This document shows, piece by piece, positions 1 to 8,716 of a DNA stretch of 64,000 bases (position 1 is its first letter; each line of letters starts with the position of its first letter). Source of the stretch: Paragonimus skrjabini miyazakii (lineage: Eukaryota; Platyhelminthes; Trematoda; Plagiorchiida; Troglotrematidae); contig JTDE01021267.1 in the NCBI GenBank assembly GCA_014338405.1, forward strand, positions 15,125 to 79,124, read 5' to 3'. The position numbers were made by a program, and so were the translations under genes. The notes under the pieces were generated by a model that saw nothing but the letters and a program-made list of their open reading frames with translations, ran no database searches and was not told the DNA's origin.

Positions 1-190
1 TCAATGGCGTACCTGTATCCATACCATTTCTAGTTCTTCCGCTTAGTCTTCTTTTATTAATTCTCAACCTTCTTAGTAACGTTTTCTTTTAAGATATTCC
101 ACGTCACTGTTGAGGTGAGCGGCGGCCCGAACCACAGTACCTTTGGGTCGGGCTCATGGCTGTTATGATGTTGATGATGATGAGTGAGTA
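1..190 (+). mobile_element. RTE-like non-LTR retrotransposon, 3' end (family 1)
   Basis: This matches 6243-6426 almost base for base: the last codons of the RT ORF, the stop, a short 3' UTR containing the words gaggtgagcggcggcccg and ctcatggctgttatgatg, and an imperfect (ATG)n tail. The 5' part lies before the window start. RTE elements characteristically end in short 3' tandem repeats. Confidence 0.85.
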
Positions 191-762
191 ATCTGGCGGA
201 TGTACGTATGAGATAACCCAAGTAAGCAGTTAATTTTTAATAACATGTCGAGTAAATGTAATCAGTTGAAAACAGTCACAATTATGCTCATGTATTTTTT
301 ATCCAATCTGCCCCAATAGATTTAGTTCAATTCATTCGTCAACTTACTCCTGTATTTGCTTACTTATGGTAAAGGTTTTAACTCATCCAGAAAAAATAAT
401 CGCCAACCGTGCGCCGTTTGCAATTGTGCACTTTATATTCAACTGGTTTTGGAATGTGCAAAACGATTAATATTGTAATGATCAACTTCACTGTCAGATA
501 TCTAGTTATACAAAATCTAGGTTTCTATAGGATGCAAAATCGTAGCAGAGGGGCACCATGTACTTTATTTGCATGTTTTGTACAAACTAATCTCTGACGC
601 ATCATGGCTCATATAAAAGTGCAACCAAAACGCCTAGTTCCGCTTAATTGTTTAGTCCTAAACTGACCATTTTTTTAAAATTAACTTGTATTCAACTATA
701 CCCGTCATCTTGCTCAAAATCTCCATCATTAATCGATTTGTTTGTTTAACCCTTGTTTTTAG
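1..762 (+). other. Upstream intron (part)
   Basis: Intron that ends at exon A. The first 190 bases are an RTE 3' end. In 191-762 I see nothing beyond the acceptor. Confidence 0.7.
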
Positions 763-903
763 TCCTCTGCCAGTGACTGCGTACTCGTATCGATGCTAGC
801 TGCTCGACACAGAGCTATCGAAATACATAAGCATCGATTTATTGGGGAAGATAATCCGGAAGCAGCTGTTCTGTCACATCTGGTCGCTTACGCTTCTACT
901 TTG
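763..903 (+). CDS. Decarboxylase exon A (47 codons): PLP phosphate-binding segment
   Basis: Acceptor ttttag ends at 762 and donor gtgagtg starts at 904. The reading starts SSASDCVLVSML and ends LVAYASTL, matching the GSASEATLVALLAAR...LVAYSS stretch of human DDC. The Ala-Ser after the first two serines bind the PLP phosphate in the family. A second possible acceptor (ccag, ending at 773) would shorten the exon. I prefer 763 because it keeps the SAS motif. Confidence 0.88.
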
Positions 904-3689
904 GTGAGTGCAAGTCTGTCCTTTCTCCTATTCGTGATCGGTCAGCTGAGGTGTGTAAGTTGTGATGGTTGATAGTTTATGTTTGGATGTGTCGATTAAT
1001 CAATAAACAAATCACACACCACTTACATGTAGGAGTTGTCATTAAAACAGAGGTTGCAGGAATATTTCACAGATCCTGGAAAATCATTTACGGGTAAGGA
1101 AACAATGTGGATTGACTGTACTGAGAAGAAAGATTACATTTTTTCCTTTCTTTTTCTGTTCAGGAAGTTTTCTTGAGTAATGAAATTTGCAACTAAAGGT
1201 GTTCGGCCTTTAGCAACAGGCGCTTAGTGTTATATAAGTTGCGAATAACATCACACATGATAGTGAAAACCATTTGCACGAGTCAGTTAAAGTCTTTGAC
1301 CTTGAGGTAGATTGCGCTGTAGGTATGGGTTATGAGAGTTATTTGTCTACTGGTGTCTAGATATGACTGTTATCATCTGTAAAGGCTATTGCTAATGGAC
1401 TTTACAATACATGCATGTACGCGAAAAATGCTTTCGCAAATTATTTGTCTTCTCTAATCTTTCACTGTTAAGTTTAATGGGGAAACCTTTTACTAAAATG
1501 CTACCAGCCTCAGTTGCGTGAAGCTTGATTGAGCACCTTGGAAATGTAGATGCTAAAACCATGAATAAATCTGGTTAGATTCGATCCTAGGAACAGCTGT
1601 TGTTAAGTAATAGGGTTTGAAACGTAGTTCGGTTAAAAAGGTTCTCAATGTGGCAAGCAGTATTGAGATCAATTAGTCAGTAATACTTATGTTTAATTCA
1701 ATCTCTTATTTATTAGATCAAGTGACTAATTTATCTACATGCATTACGCAGAGTTCCCCTTAAAGTCAATTACACTTTGAATTTAGTTCATTTTTTAGTT
1801 ATCCCTTTTAAAATGAAGTCCTGTAATTTAATTTCTACCGCCAGCTAGAGCTCATCATTTGTGTCCACCTTTGCCTAGAAGAGGGAAACAAAACCCAGCT
1901 CCCATGGCTGTAAGGTGATCATGTTGACCGCTGCTCAACAGATTGCGTAGATTTTGCCAATAATTACACTGTCTTCATTAGTACGACTTGGTTTTTAGGG
2001 AGGTGTAGTATTTTTTATCCACTTAGCAATAGCGGTAGTATGGTATGCAATCCAGTTCTTACTTGCTGTTTTCTCTTACATTGTGGAAACTGGGCCTTAG
2101 GTGTGGTTGGATTACATTTCAACTCGACATTTCAAAGTTCCAATTTCCATTTCGTCAGCAATGTTTTATGTCAGTTCCGTTCCGTTTTATCTGTCGTCTA
2201 GAAGAGTAGTTCACTTCTATCCATCGGACTAGTTCAGACCGATCACTATGTATACTGTAATCACTGACCTTCAATACGGACAATAATTTTAATCGATATT
2301 ACACTTTGCGCTAGATCCTGCTATTAAACCATATATTTTGCTGGAAGAATGCTGGATGATGATAAAACACGACCTCGTCAATTTAAATAAGTCTCCTGAT
2401 CAATTGCTAGCCAGCAAGCAGAGAGCAAACTGCCATAGGCTTGTGCGATTGTCGCATTCGAATTCAAGGAGACCACCTGTGAGACGTTGATACACGCCGT
2501 TACCTTCCGATCCATCGTAGATGGGATGCTGCCAATAATGACCTGTCTATGGGGCTCGCTAAATTGTTAGGGTCAAACCGGAAGTGGTCATAATAATTTA
2601 ACCATAGACAAGATTCTAATCCCGATGGTTATTTCTGACTGATTGATGAGTTGGAATAATTTGTAAGGCCTGGTTTGATATAAGCTATCCGAATATTTGT
2701 TAGTGCAACTGTTGGTTCATACTAGGAAGGGCTGCCCACCGGCCTACGTCTTTGGCGGGTATTTTCAACCTCGGTTACAACTACCTAGAATGGGTCCACT
2801 TGGAACCAATAATTAGAAAACTGCATAATTTCAACCTTAGACCATAAATTCGCCGAATTATTTCACATGAGCACCGTTGGTTATAAGTAATAATCTTCCT
2901 CATAGATTTCATCTTCATTGCGGGAAATTTTCTTTGGTAGCAACAATGCGAAGCATCAGATCAGTATCAGTCAATCATAACGTGAAACACGTTGAGACAC
3001 CGGTGTCGTGTTCGCTTCAGATTTAAACCAGATAGTGAAGGAAAAGTCTTAACAGCACGGTCTAATGATTAATCGTACCATTACAACATCATCTTTGATT
3101 GTTGTATGTTTAAGGGTTAGTTATTTTCAAACCATGTGGTGTACAGTTTGAACGACTACGTGTAAAGAGGACGTATTGATCATCCAGGGTGATGGGTGGT
3201 GAGTGAGACGGCGTAGATAGAACAGCGTGATCTGTGAACGTGATATTCCATACTCAAGAAAATGGAACTGCAATCTGGTTAACTGTGGAAGAGGTGTAGT
3301 TGTCAGTGCGCTTAGAAAGGCCTCAAGTAAGAATGGGGTTGCAAGTTTCCACGTTAATCCTGTTGTTTAAGAACATCCAACGTCACTAACACCATTGCAA
3401 TCGTAGGTCGGCTTGTTATGACTTGTGTGGAATCCTCCGCCGACAGAACATTGTAGAAGAGGGCAATGTCATGGACATTTTTTACGCCTTACATCGTAAT
3501 TCTGGACGATCTGCGTTTGCCTGAACCTCGAATGTTTTTTCTCTGTTGGTTAAACTATTGCATTCCTCTTTCGAGACAGTGAACTAGTCTGATTGGTTTG
3601 ACTTCTTTATATCGTTGAGCCCGTTTGTATCTCTTATAGTAAGCAATTTCAGCTTCACTGGACAACTCCTTTTACACACAGGTCGATTC

Positions 3690-4353
3690 TGGCTGTTAGG
3701 ATCGTAAATCATGTGCTGTTCGTCAAATGTGCTGGATCATGCTCTATGATTCTGATTGTACCCTCGGTCCATCGTTGTATTTCTTATCGCTTGCGCTTTT
3801 TTCTTTGGTTGCGTCACGTTGCCCTTATTTTTTCGACCTAACATGTTATTCGCTGGCATTTCCCGCTCGTAAGCCTCTAGATCTGGTGTGTGATAGAATA
3901 CCAGTGAGATTCTGTTTTAGCCGGTCCCCCTTAGTCTTTAGTAAGTTAGGTTCGAAGATGTCCATGAAATGCTTCGCTTCATCATTTGTCCGGGGTTGGT
4001 ACGGTAACGATCGAATGTACTAAATGCTATTCTGTTCATAAAGTACGGCGAATGCGATGTGGTAAACTGAATCCCGTTGTCCTTCACCAACTCGGTCGTC
4101 GCTCGAAAACAGCTGGATAGTTACTTTAGATCATCAGATAAACTACAGATCATTTGGTGAATGTTACTGATAACCACCTTGGTTTATCCTTTGATAAATC
4201 CCACAAAGTCCACATTCAGACAACATCGCGCATGTTGCACTACGGACCAAGACCAACGGTTTCATCTGGTTTGTTGGTTGGCGGCTCCCTAGCCTCTACA
4301 ACAGCATCTGCGGTAATAAACAAGGTCACCATTAAGTTAGGTCAGTGTGTCCT
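3690..4353 (-). pseudogene. Ty3/Gypsy integrase remnant
   Basis: Read on the - strand through several frames and stops, this gives integrase-like pieces: ELVKDNGIQFTTSHS (catalytic-core DNGTQFT type), then in another frame YIRSLPYQPRTNDEAKHFMD and FEPNLLKTKGD, which match the HxxPYHPxSNGQAERFVDTFK...LLK block of Gypsy integrases. Near 3700-3760 RWTEGTIRII and RTAHDLRS resemble the integrase tail (W..G.I......RH.NQLR). Heavily frameshifted and clearly dead. It continues at 6432-6720 on the far side of the RTE insertion. Confidence 0.6.
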
Positions 4354-4354
4354 C
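4348..4354. repeat. Left target-site duplication of the RTE copy
   Basis: The heptamer tgtcctc occurs here and again at 6425-6431, directly at the two ends of the RTE copy. Seven bases with a one-base overlap of the ATG tail is weak on its own, but both outer flanks read as Gypsy pol, which supports a simple insertion. Confidence 0.5.
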
Positions 4355-6426
4355 GATCCCACCTGGTTCTGAATATGATGACGACCGTCGAGAACTTACA
4401 CGCAAGCTGACTAAAAGTTTGCGCAAAGACCGTGCGCAATACTTGGTCGAACAGTCAAAAGAGATGGAAAAAGCCTTTTTATCCGGAAATAGCAGAAAGC
4501 TTTTTTCCCTGATCCGTGGTTGTACTGGCCGTCAAGTCGGTGTAAGTGAGACCATATGTGAAAAAGATGGTTCACTTATTACCAGTCAATCGCGCCGACT
4601 TGACAGGTGGGCTGAACATTTTGAAGAGCAGTTCAGCTGGCCGCAACCAGATCATGTGGACGACGGTACCCGAATGGTCAGTTATTGCACTCCAGACAGT
4701 CCTCCGTCGGAAGCAGAAGTGGTCTTGGAGCTTAAATCATTAAAGCGTAATAAGGCTCCTGGACCAGACCTCCTCCCTCCTTCTCTTTTCAAGGATGGTG
4801 GGGAGAGGTTGATATCAGAACTGACAAGACTCCTCCAGACGATCTGGGAGACTGAGGAGGTCCCTCGTGATTGGTGCCCATCAACAGTCATTCCCGTTTT
4901 CAAGAAGGGGGCCCGAAGTCAATGTGACAATCACAGAGGCATCCGTTTGGTGTCTATTGCGTCCAAGTTACTCACTGGTCTCATTTTACGTCGGCTCACT
5001 AAGCCCAGAGAAAGCCAGATACGCGAAGAACAGGCAAGATTCCAATCCGGTCGAGGCTGCGTTTATCATATTTTTACCTTGCGACGGATCTTGGAACATC
5101 GGCACTGTTACAGACAGCCGAGAATCGTGGTCTTTTTGGACCTGAAGGCTGCTTTCGATTCAGTTGCTCGTAACGTTCTCTGGAGCTGCCTTCTCTGCAA
5201 GGGAGTACCAGAGAAATACGTGAATCTACTGAGATCACTGTATGCTCACTCTGCAAGCAGGGTGAGAGTTTATGGACAACTGTCTCGGGCGTTCATCACT
5301 TCTAGTGGTGTTCGTCAGGGGTGTCCGATTTCCTCCTTCCTGTTTAATTTTGTCATGGACGACATTTTGGAGGGTGCGCTTCGGGAGTACAGTGGGCTTG
5401 GTGTTGAGCTTCTTCCTGGTGCTAGATTGACCGGTCTGGATTATGCGGACGACATTGTCTTACTTAGCCCCTCTGCCGGAAACATGCAGACCATGCTGGA
5501 CAGGTTGAGCGACCGAGCTGGTTTGTATGGAATGCACTTTGCACCTTCAAAGTGCAAAGTGTTGCTTCAAGACTGGGGCACTTCGACTCCTATTTTCTTC
5601 ATTACTGGTAATCCGCTTGAGACCGTGGACAGTTTCACATACTTGGGTAGCACTATCTCGTCAGTCTGTAATATTGCTGACAAGATATCAGCGAGGATCG
5701 CAAAGGCACGAGTTGCCTGTGCCAAACTGCGTCATCTGTGGCGTAGAAAAGACGTCCGGTTATCACTGAAAGTAAGGGTGTATAATGCCTGTGTGCGTTC
5801 CATTTTGCTTTATGGTTCGGAAACGTGGCCTGTTCACAAAGAAGACATCAACAGACTTGCTGTGTTTGACCATCGTTGTCTCCGCCAATTGGCTCATATT
5901 ATTTGGACTGATCGTGTGAGCAATGTGGCAGTTCGCCGGCGCGTATTCCGGAACGCTCGGAATGCGCGATCAATTGGTCAATTAATCAAGGTACACAGCT
6001 TGCGATGGTTGGGTCACGTACTCCGTATGTCATCTAAACGTTTACCCTACCGGGCATTATATGCTGAGGCTACCAACAATTGGGTCAAACCACGTGGTGG
6101 TCAAGCAACAACGTGGTCACGAAATATGAAGACCTTGACTGCTCCATTGAGCAACGTGGGTAGGTGTCGCCTGCCTGGATGGGGTTCTCGTGATCACTCA
6201 AACCGCTGGTTAGAGACGTTATCCGAGATGGCGATGTGTCGCAATCAATGGCGTACCTGTATCCATTCCATTTCTAGTTCTTCCGCTTATTCTTTTATTA
6301 ATTCTCAACCTTCTTAGTAACGTCTTCTTCTAGGATATTCCACGTCACTCTTGAGGTGAGCGGCGGCCCGAACCACGGTACCTTTTGGTCAGGCTCATGG
6401 CTGTTATGATGATGATGATGATGATG
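4355..6426 (+). mobile_element. RTE-like (SR2-type) non-LTR retrotransposon, 5'-truncated, inserted into a Gypsy remnant
   Basis: The copy runs from just after tgtcctc (4348-4354) to an (ATG)n tail ending about 6426, followed by the same heptamer at 6425-6431, taken as the target-site duplication. The APE endonuclease half is missing, so this copy cannot move by itself. Both flanks read as Ty3/Gypsy pol on the opposite strand, so this insertion is younger than the Gypsy copy. It is the best preserved of three copies of the family in the window (also 1-190 and 42114-42611). Confidence 0.88.
4356..6317 (+). CDS. Reverse transcriptase ORF of RTE-like element (no start codon, 5'-truncated)
   Basis: About 650 codons are open without a stop. 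Visible in order: a linker (SRRLDRWAEHFEEQFSWP), thumb/finger motifs NKAPGPD and NHRGIRLVS, RT motif A VVFLDLKAAFDSV (about residue 265), motif B SSGVRQGCPISSFLF, catalytic LDYADDIVLL (about residue 365), YLGSTIS, and the C-terminal HRCLRQLAHI, RWLGHVLRM and RGGQ motifs typical of fluke RTE elements. The frame enters at the truncation point without a plausible Met. Motif B reads SSFLF where relatives have SPFLF. All three catalytic Asp residues are present. It copies RNA into DNA at the target site in an intact element. Here the endonuclease domain is absent. Confidence 0.9.
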   Translation: MPPGSEYDDDRRELTRKLTKSLRKDRAQYLVEQSKEMEKAFLSGNSRKLFSLIRGCTGRQVGVSETICEKDGSLITSQSRRLDRWAEHFEEQFSWPQPDHVDDGTRMVSYCTPDSPPSEAEVVLELKSLKRNKAPGPDLLPPSLFKDGGERLISELTRLLQTIWETEEVPRDWCPSTVIPVFKKGARSQCDNHRGIRLVSIASKLLTGLILRRLTKPRESQIREEQARFQSGRGCVYHIFTLRRILEHRHCYRQPRIVVFLDLKAAFDSVARNVLWSCLLCKGVPEKYVNLLRSLYAHSASRVRVYGQLSRAFITSSGVRQGCPISSFLFNFVMDDILEGALREYSGLGVELLPGARLTGLDYADDIVLLSPSAGNMQTMLDRLSDRAGLYGMHFAPSKCKVLLQDWGTSTPIFFITGNPLETVDSFTYLGSTISSVCNIADKISARIAKARVACAKLRHLWRRKDVRLSLKVRVYNACVRSILLYGSETWPVHKEDINRLAVFDHRCLRQLAHIIWTDRVSNVAVRRRVFRNARNARSIGQLIKVHSLRWLGHVLRMSSKRLPYRALYAEATNNWVKPRGGQATTWSRNMKTLTAPLSNVGRCRLPGWGSRDHSNRWLETLSEMAMCRNQWRTCIHSISSSSAYSFINSQPS

Positions 6427-6431
6427 TCCTC
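6425..6431. repeat. Right target-site duplication of the RTE copy
   Basis: Second copy of tgtcctc, overlapping the end of the (ATG)n tail. It pairs with 4348-4354. Confidence 0.5.
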
Positions 6432-7020
6432 ATTTTGGTCCAACCAATTTCGTGGGCTTGAATTGAAACCAGTTAATTACGTGTACGAAGTTCGGTGAGA
6501 CTGCGATACTGCCGTAGTTGGAAACGTCTGATACGAGTAGCATTTCGAGCGATGGGCCAAAGTGAGTCAACAGCATGTCCAAGGTGGGCATCGATTTAAT
6601 CTGACTTAAATCAGTCATTCCGATTCCGTATGTTTTCTAAGTAGGCAACCGATAATATCCTAATCTAGTGAACCGTATGTACAAATATAAAGTACCCACT
6701 TCCAGACTCAGGAGATGGAAGCAGAATTGAAAACCATTAAGGACCATCATCCAATTATTCCAGCGTTCGCTAGGTTTAGTCGTCGATCGTCCTTGTCAAC
6801 GCTAAGCCTCAAAACATTTGACCATTTCCGGTAAGAAGTTGTACTACTCTGACAGCAAGCGTAATCCGTACGCATCCATTTTGGTAAGAACCACGATCAA
6901 CCATCGTGCCAGACCTTCCGGTTCGCATCCCCATGATGATCACTAACTCGTTGTTTTGAAATTGTCTGTCGGGAGATTTTCTGTAAGGTCTTCCGCTACG
7001 ATAACGTGAATACATGACTC
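6432..7020 (-). pseudogene. Ty3/Gypsy RT-RNase H remnant
   Basis: On the - strand, MLLTHFGPSLEMLLVSDVSNYG (split here as MLLTHFGPSLE and MLLVSDVSNYG) matches the LLTHFDPSLEIVVASDASNYG junction between RT and RNase H in Ty3/Gypsy pol. This is clear at 6430-6620. The part up to about 7020 is only suggestive. It lies upstream (in - sense) of the integrase piece at 3690-4353, in the order expected for one Gypsy copy split by the RTE element. Some RNase H sequence is missing. Confidence 0.55.
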
Positions 7021-8097
7021 CGTTAGATCCAGGTTTGCAAGAATTCTGCTTCCATTCGGTCCAGTGAGCGGTTCCTCTGTTTCATGCAACGAATATTCAT
7101 GCATGTATAAGACCCAGTCTGAAATGATCCTGAGCGTGATGAATAGATGAATAAACGAAACGAGTCATGGAGTAGTTCCAACTTGAGTGATGGCACACAA
7201 AAAATATGTTTTTGACCGGTTCACACTGTTGCGGCTGTTGTCAGTGCAAAACGGTAAATTTGAATCAACCTGTTTTTATTCACACTGGCGGGTGCGTGAG
7301 CAAGTAACACATCGGCCAATATGTGTTGTACTGTTTGTGTTACATCAGGTTTTACCACCGTTTTATGATATTTACTTCCATGTGTCAGTTCCACACATTT
7401 AACTACAAACTTCAAAACAGAAAATCACAATAAAAGTCATATGGTATATTGGAGCATAAATCTCACCAGTCTTAATCGTCATCACTATCATACCCATTGA
7501 AGTATTTGAGCGGCTTGCATCAGCCTTCCTCCGTCACTTGCAGTGGATGCACCATGAACTTGACAAAGCTGCTGCACTCAAGGTCATCTATAGAATGACC
7601 AGTCCATCGTTATTTTGATGCACAGAAGAAGTTGATCGTTGTAAACACATGATCATCCTCTGCATCCAGACATGCAGGCAGTGTATCAGCAGACGACTCA
7701 TGCTACATGGTGACTTCATTGGACTTAAGTGCGTAAAATTAACCTACACTAAACACTTTTCAACACGTAGTAATATCTGTGGCGTTATCAATCGTTCCGC
7801 TCTCGAGTCGTTTGGATAGATGTCTCAACTAATGAAAGGTGCTGATTGAAGATTTGTTAGACGCAGTCTCTGGTGAACTGAAGTTACTAAAAAATCTTTT
7901 TTGATAGCTTACTTTGTATTTCCGAGATAATCCAAGTTTTTCAGTGAGGTTGTAACACTTCAAGTCAACGTAAAAATCTGACCTGTACGCCGTTCTCAGC
8001 CGTGCACATACACAACACTTTGTACAAAGTGTGCTTATGGTAAAAATGTCAATAAATATGTTCTAGTGAGTCTTAACTCCCACGACCAATCAGAATT

Positions 8098-8151
8098 GTA
8101 ATTCTCATATAGGTTGAACATTACCCACAACTGATCGCAGCTGTCCCATTC
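8098..8151 (-). mobile_element. Antisense 3' fragment of the hammerhead SINE
   Basis: The reverse complement of this stretch matches the 3' end of the SINE copy at 8479-8535 (shared words gacagctgcgatca, gggtaatgttca/gggtgatgttca, ctatatga). The two form inverted arms of about 54 bp with about 330 bp between. The most direct reading is a truncated SINE lying head-on to the full copy. Confidence 0.65.
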
Positions 8152-8332
8152 CCATTCTGTGATTTCAATTTGGGGAGAAGACCTAGTCGAGGGGTCATCG
8201 ATTGGAGTTAACAGACAGTAACTGTGTCTCCATTTCGAGACGATCGGGCAACCTGATCATTACTCACAAGCCAAAGTGGTTGAGCGTTCACATGCGATCA
8301 TAATTCGGTCTTGTTGTTTCACGTGAGGTCAA

Positions 8333-8387
8333 TGGCGCAGCGGTAAACACGGTTGCCTCATGAACAGCGTGTCCGTGGTTCAAGTCC
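8333..8387 (+). promoter_or_regulatory. RNA polymerase III internal promoter (A and B boxes)
   Basis: The A box TGGCGCAGCGG (8333-8343) fits the TRGCNNARYGG consensus at every position. The B box GGTTCAAGTCC (8377-8387) fits GGTTCRANNCC. The spacing of 33 bp is in the normal tRNA range. The surrounding tRNA-like stretch does not fold into a clear cloverleaf by eye, so it is a SINE head and not a tRNA gene. Confidence 0.8.
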
Positions 8388-8405
8388 CGGCAGTGGCAAT
8401 GGTAT

Positions 8406-8450
8406 GCACTACTGACGAGCTCTGATGAGAGCGAAACTCGAGTCTAGTGC
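8406..8450 (+). ncRNA. Hammerhead ribozyme (type I, minimal stem III)
   Basis: All core elements are present in order. Stem I strand gcacta (8406-8411). Core CUGACGA (8412-8418). Stem II gctct/agagc closed by a gatg tetraloop (8419-8432). Core GAAA (8433-8436). A two-pair stem III (A8436-U8443, C8437-G8442) with loop ucga. Cleavage triplet GUC (8442-8444). Stem I return tagtgc (8445-8450), which pairs perfectly with gcacta. Predicted cut is after 8444, separating the pol III head from the SINE tail. Very short stem III is known in retroelement hammerheads, where activity can need dimers. Activity here is inferred from the core only. Confidence 0.88.
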
Positions 8451-8605
8451 TTCTGCTATTCGAAAGAGGCCGACTGGAAAGTCTATGGGAATGCGACAGC
8501 TGCGATCAATTTTGGGTGATGTTCAATCTATATGAAAGTCAAAATCTACTACTCATCAGTCATCATCAGAATTGTAACTGGTTTTTCAATTTTCACAAAC
8601 TCTAG

Positions 8606-8716
8606 GCACATTCTTGCGTTGAGAAGGCCAGTATGATCTGTTTTGTGAAGTTTCATCAAATTGAACCTGACGTGAACCATGCAATGACCGGAAATGCTTT
8701 GAACTCAGCGATAGAG
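8606..8716 (+). CDS. Decarboxylase exon B (37 codons): ring-stacking histidine
   Basis: Acceptor ctctag ends at 8605 and donor gtgagc starts at 8717, both phase 0. The exon begins AHSCVEKASMICFVK and ends ALNSAIE. It matches AHSSVERAGLIGGVK of DDC. The His is the residue that stacks on the PLP ring (DDC His192). It is conserved here. The exon lies only 70 bp downstream of the hammerhead SINE. Confidence 0.9.

Larger units (their letters stand above)
8183..8535 (+). mobile_element. tRNA-headed SINE with hammerhead ribozyme (Sm-alpha-like), full copy
   Basis: Order: a lead segment (tagtcgaggggtcat...), a tRNA-like pol III promoter (8333-8387), a hammerhead ribozyme (8406-8450) and a tail ending near 8535. 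The same order recurs on the - strand at 49575-49915, and a decayed head lies at 14061-14185. Schistosome Sm-alpha SINEs have this architecture of pol III boxes followed by an active hammerhead. It ends 70 bp before decarboxylase exon B. No coding capacity is seen, so it would depend on another element's RT for movement. Confidence 0.8.
904..8605 (+). other. Intron A-B (7.7 kb)
   Basis: 904-3689: nothing recognised. 3690-7020: Gypsy remnant split by the RTE copy. 7021-8097: nothing firm. 8098-8535: inverted SINE pair with hammerhead. Confidence 0.85.

Noticed and set aside
1031..1095. Possible small exon between aggttgcagg and gggtaagg
   Set aside because: The peptide does not match the decarboxylase, and exons A and B already join in phase with family-matching sequence.
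3727..4023. 98-codon + strand open frame
   Set aside because: It is antisense to the Gypsy integrase remnant, and its sequence has no family resemblance.
7485..7617. Short + strand frame (EVFERLASAFLRHLQWMHHE type) with gene-like composition
   Set aside because: About 43 codons, no start, no splice context that fits, and no recognised family. It does not fit the decarboxylase.
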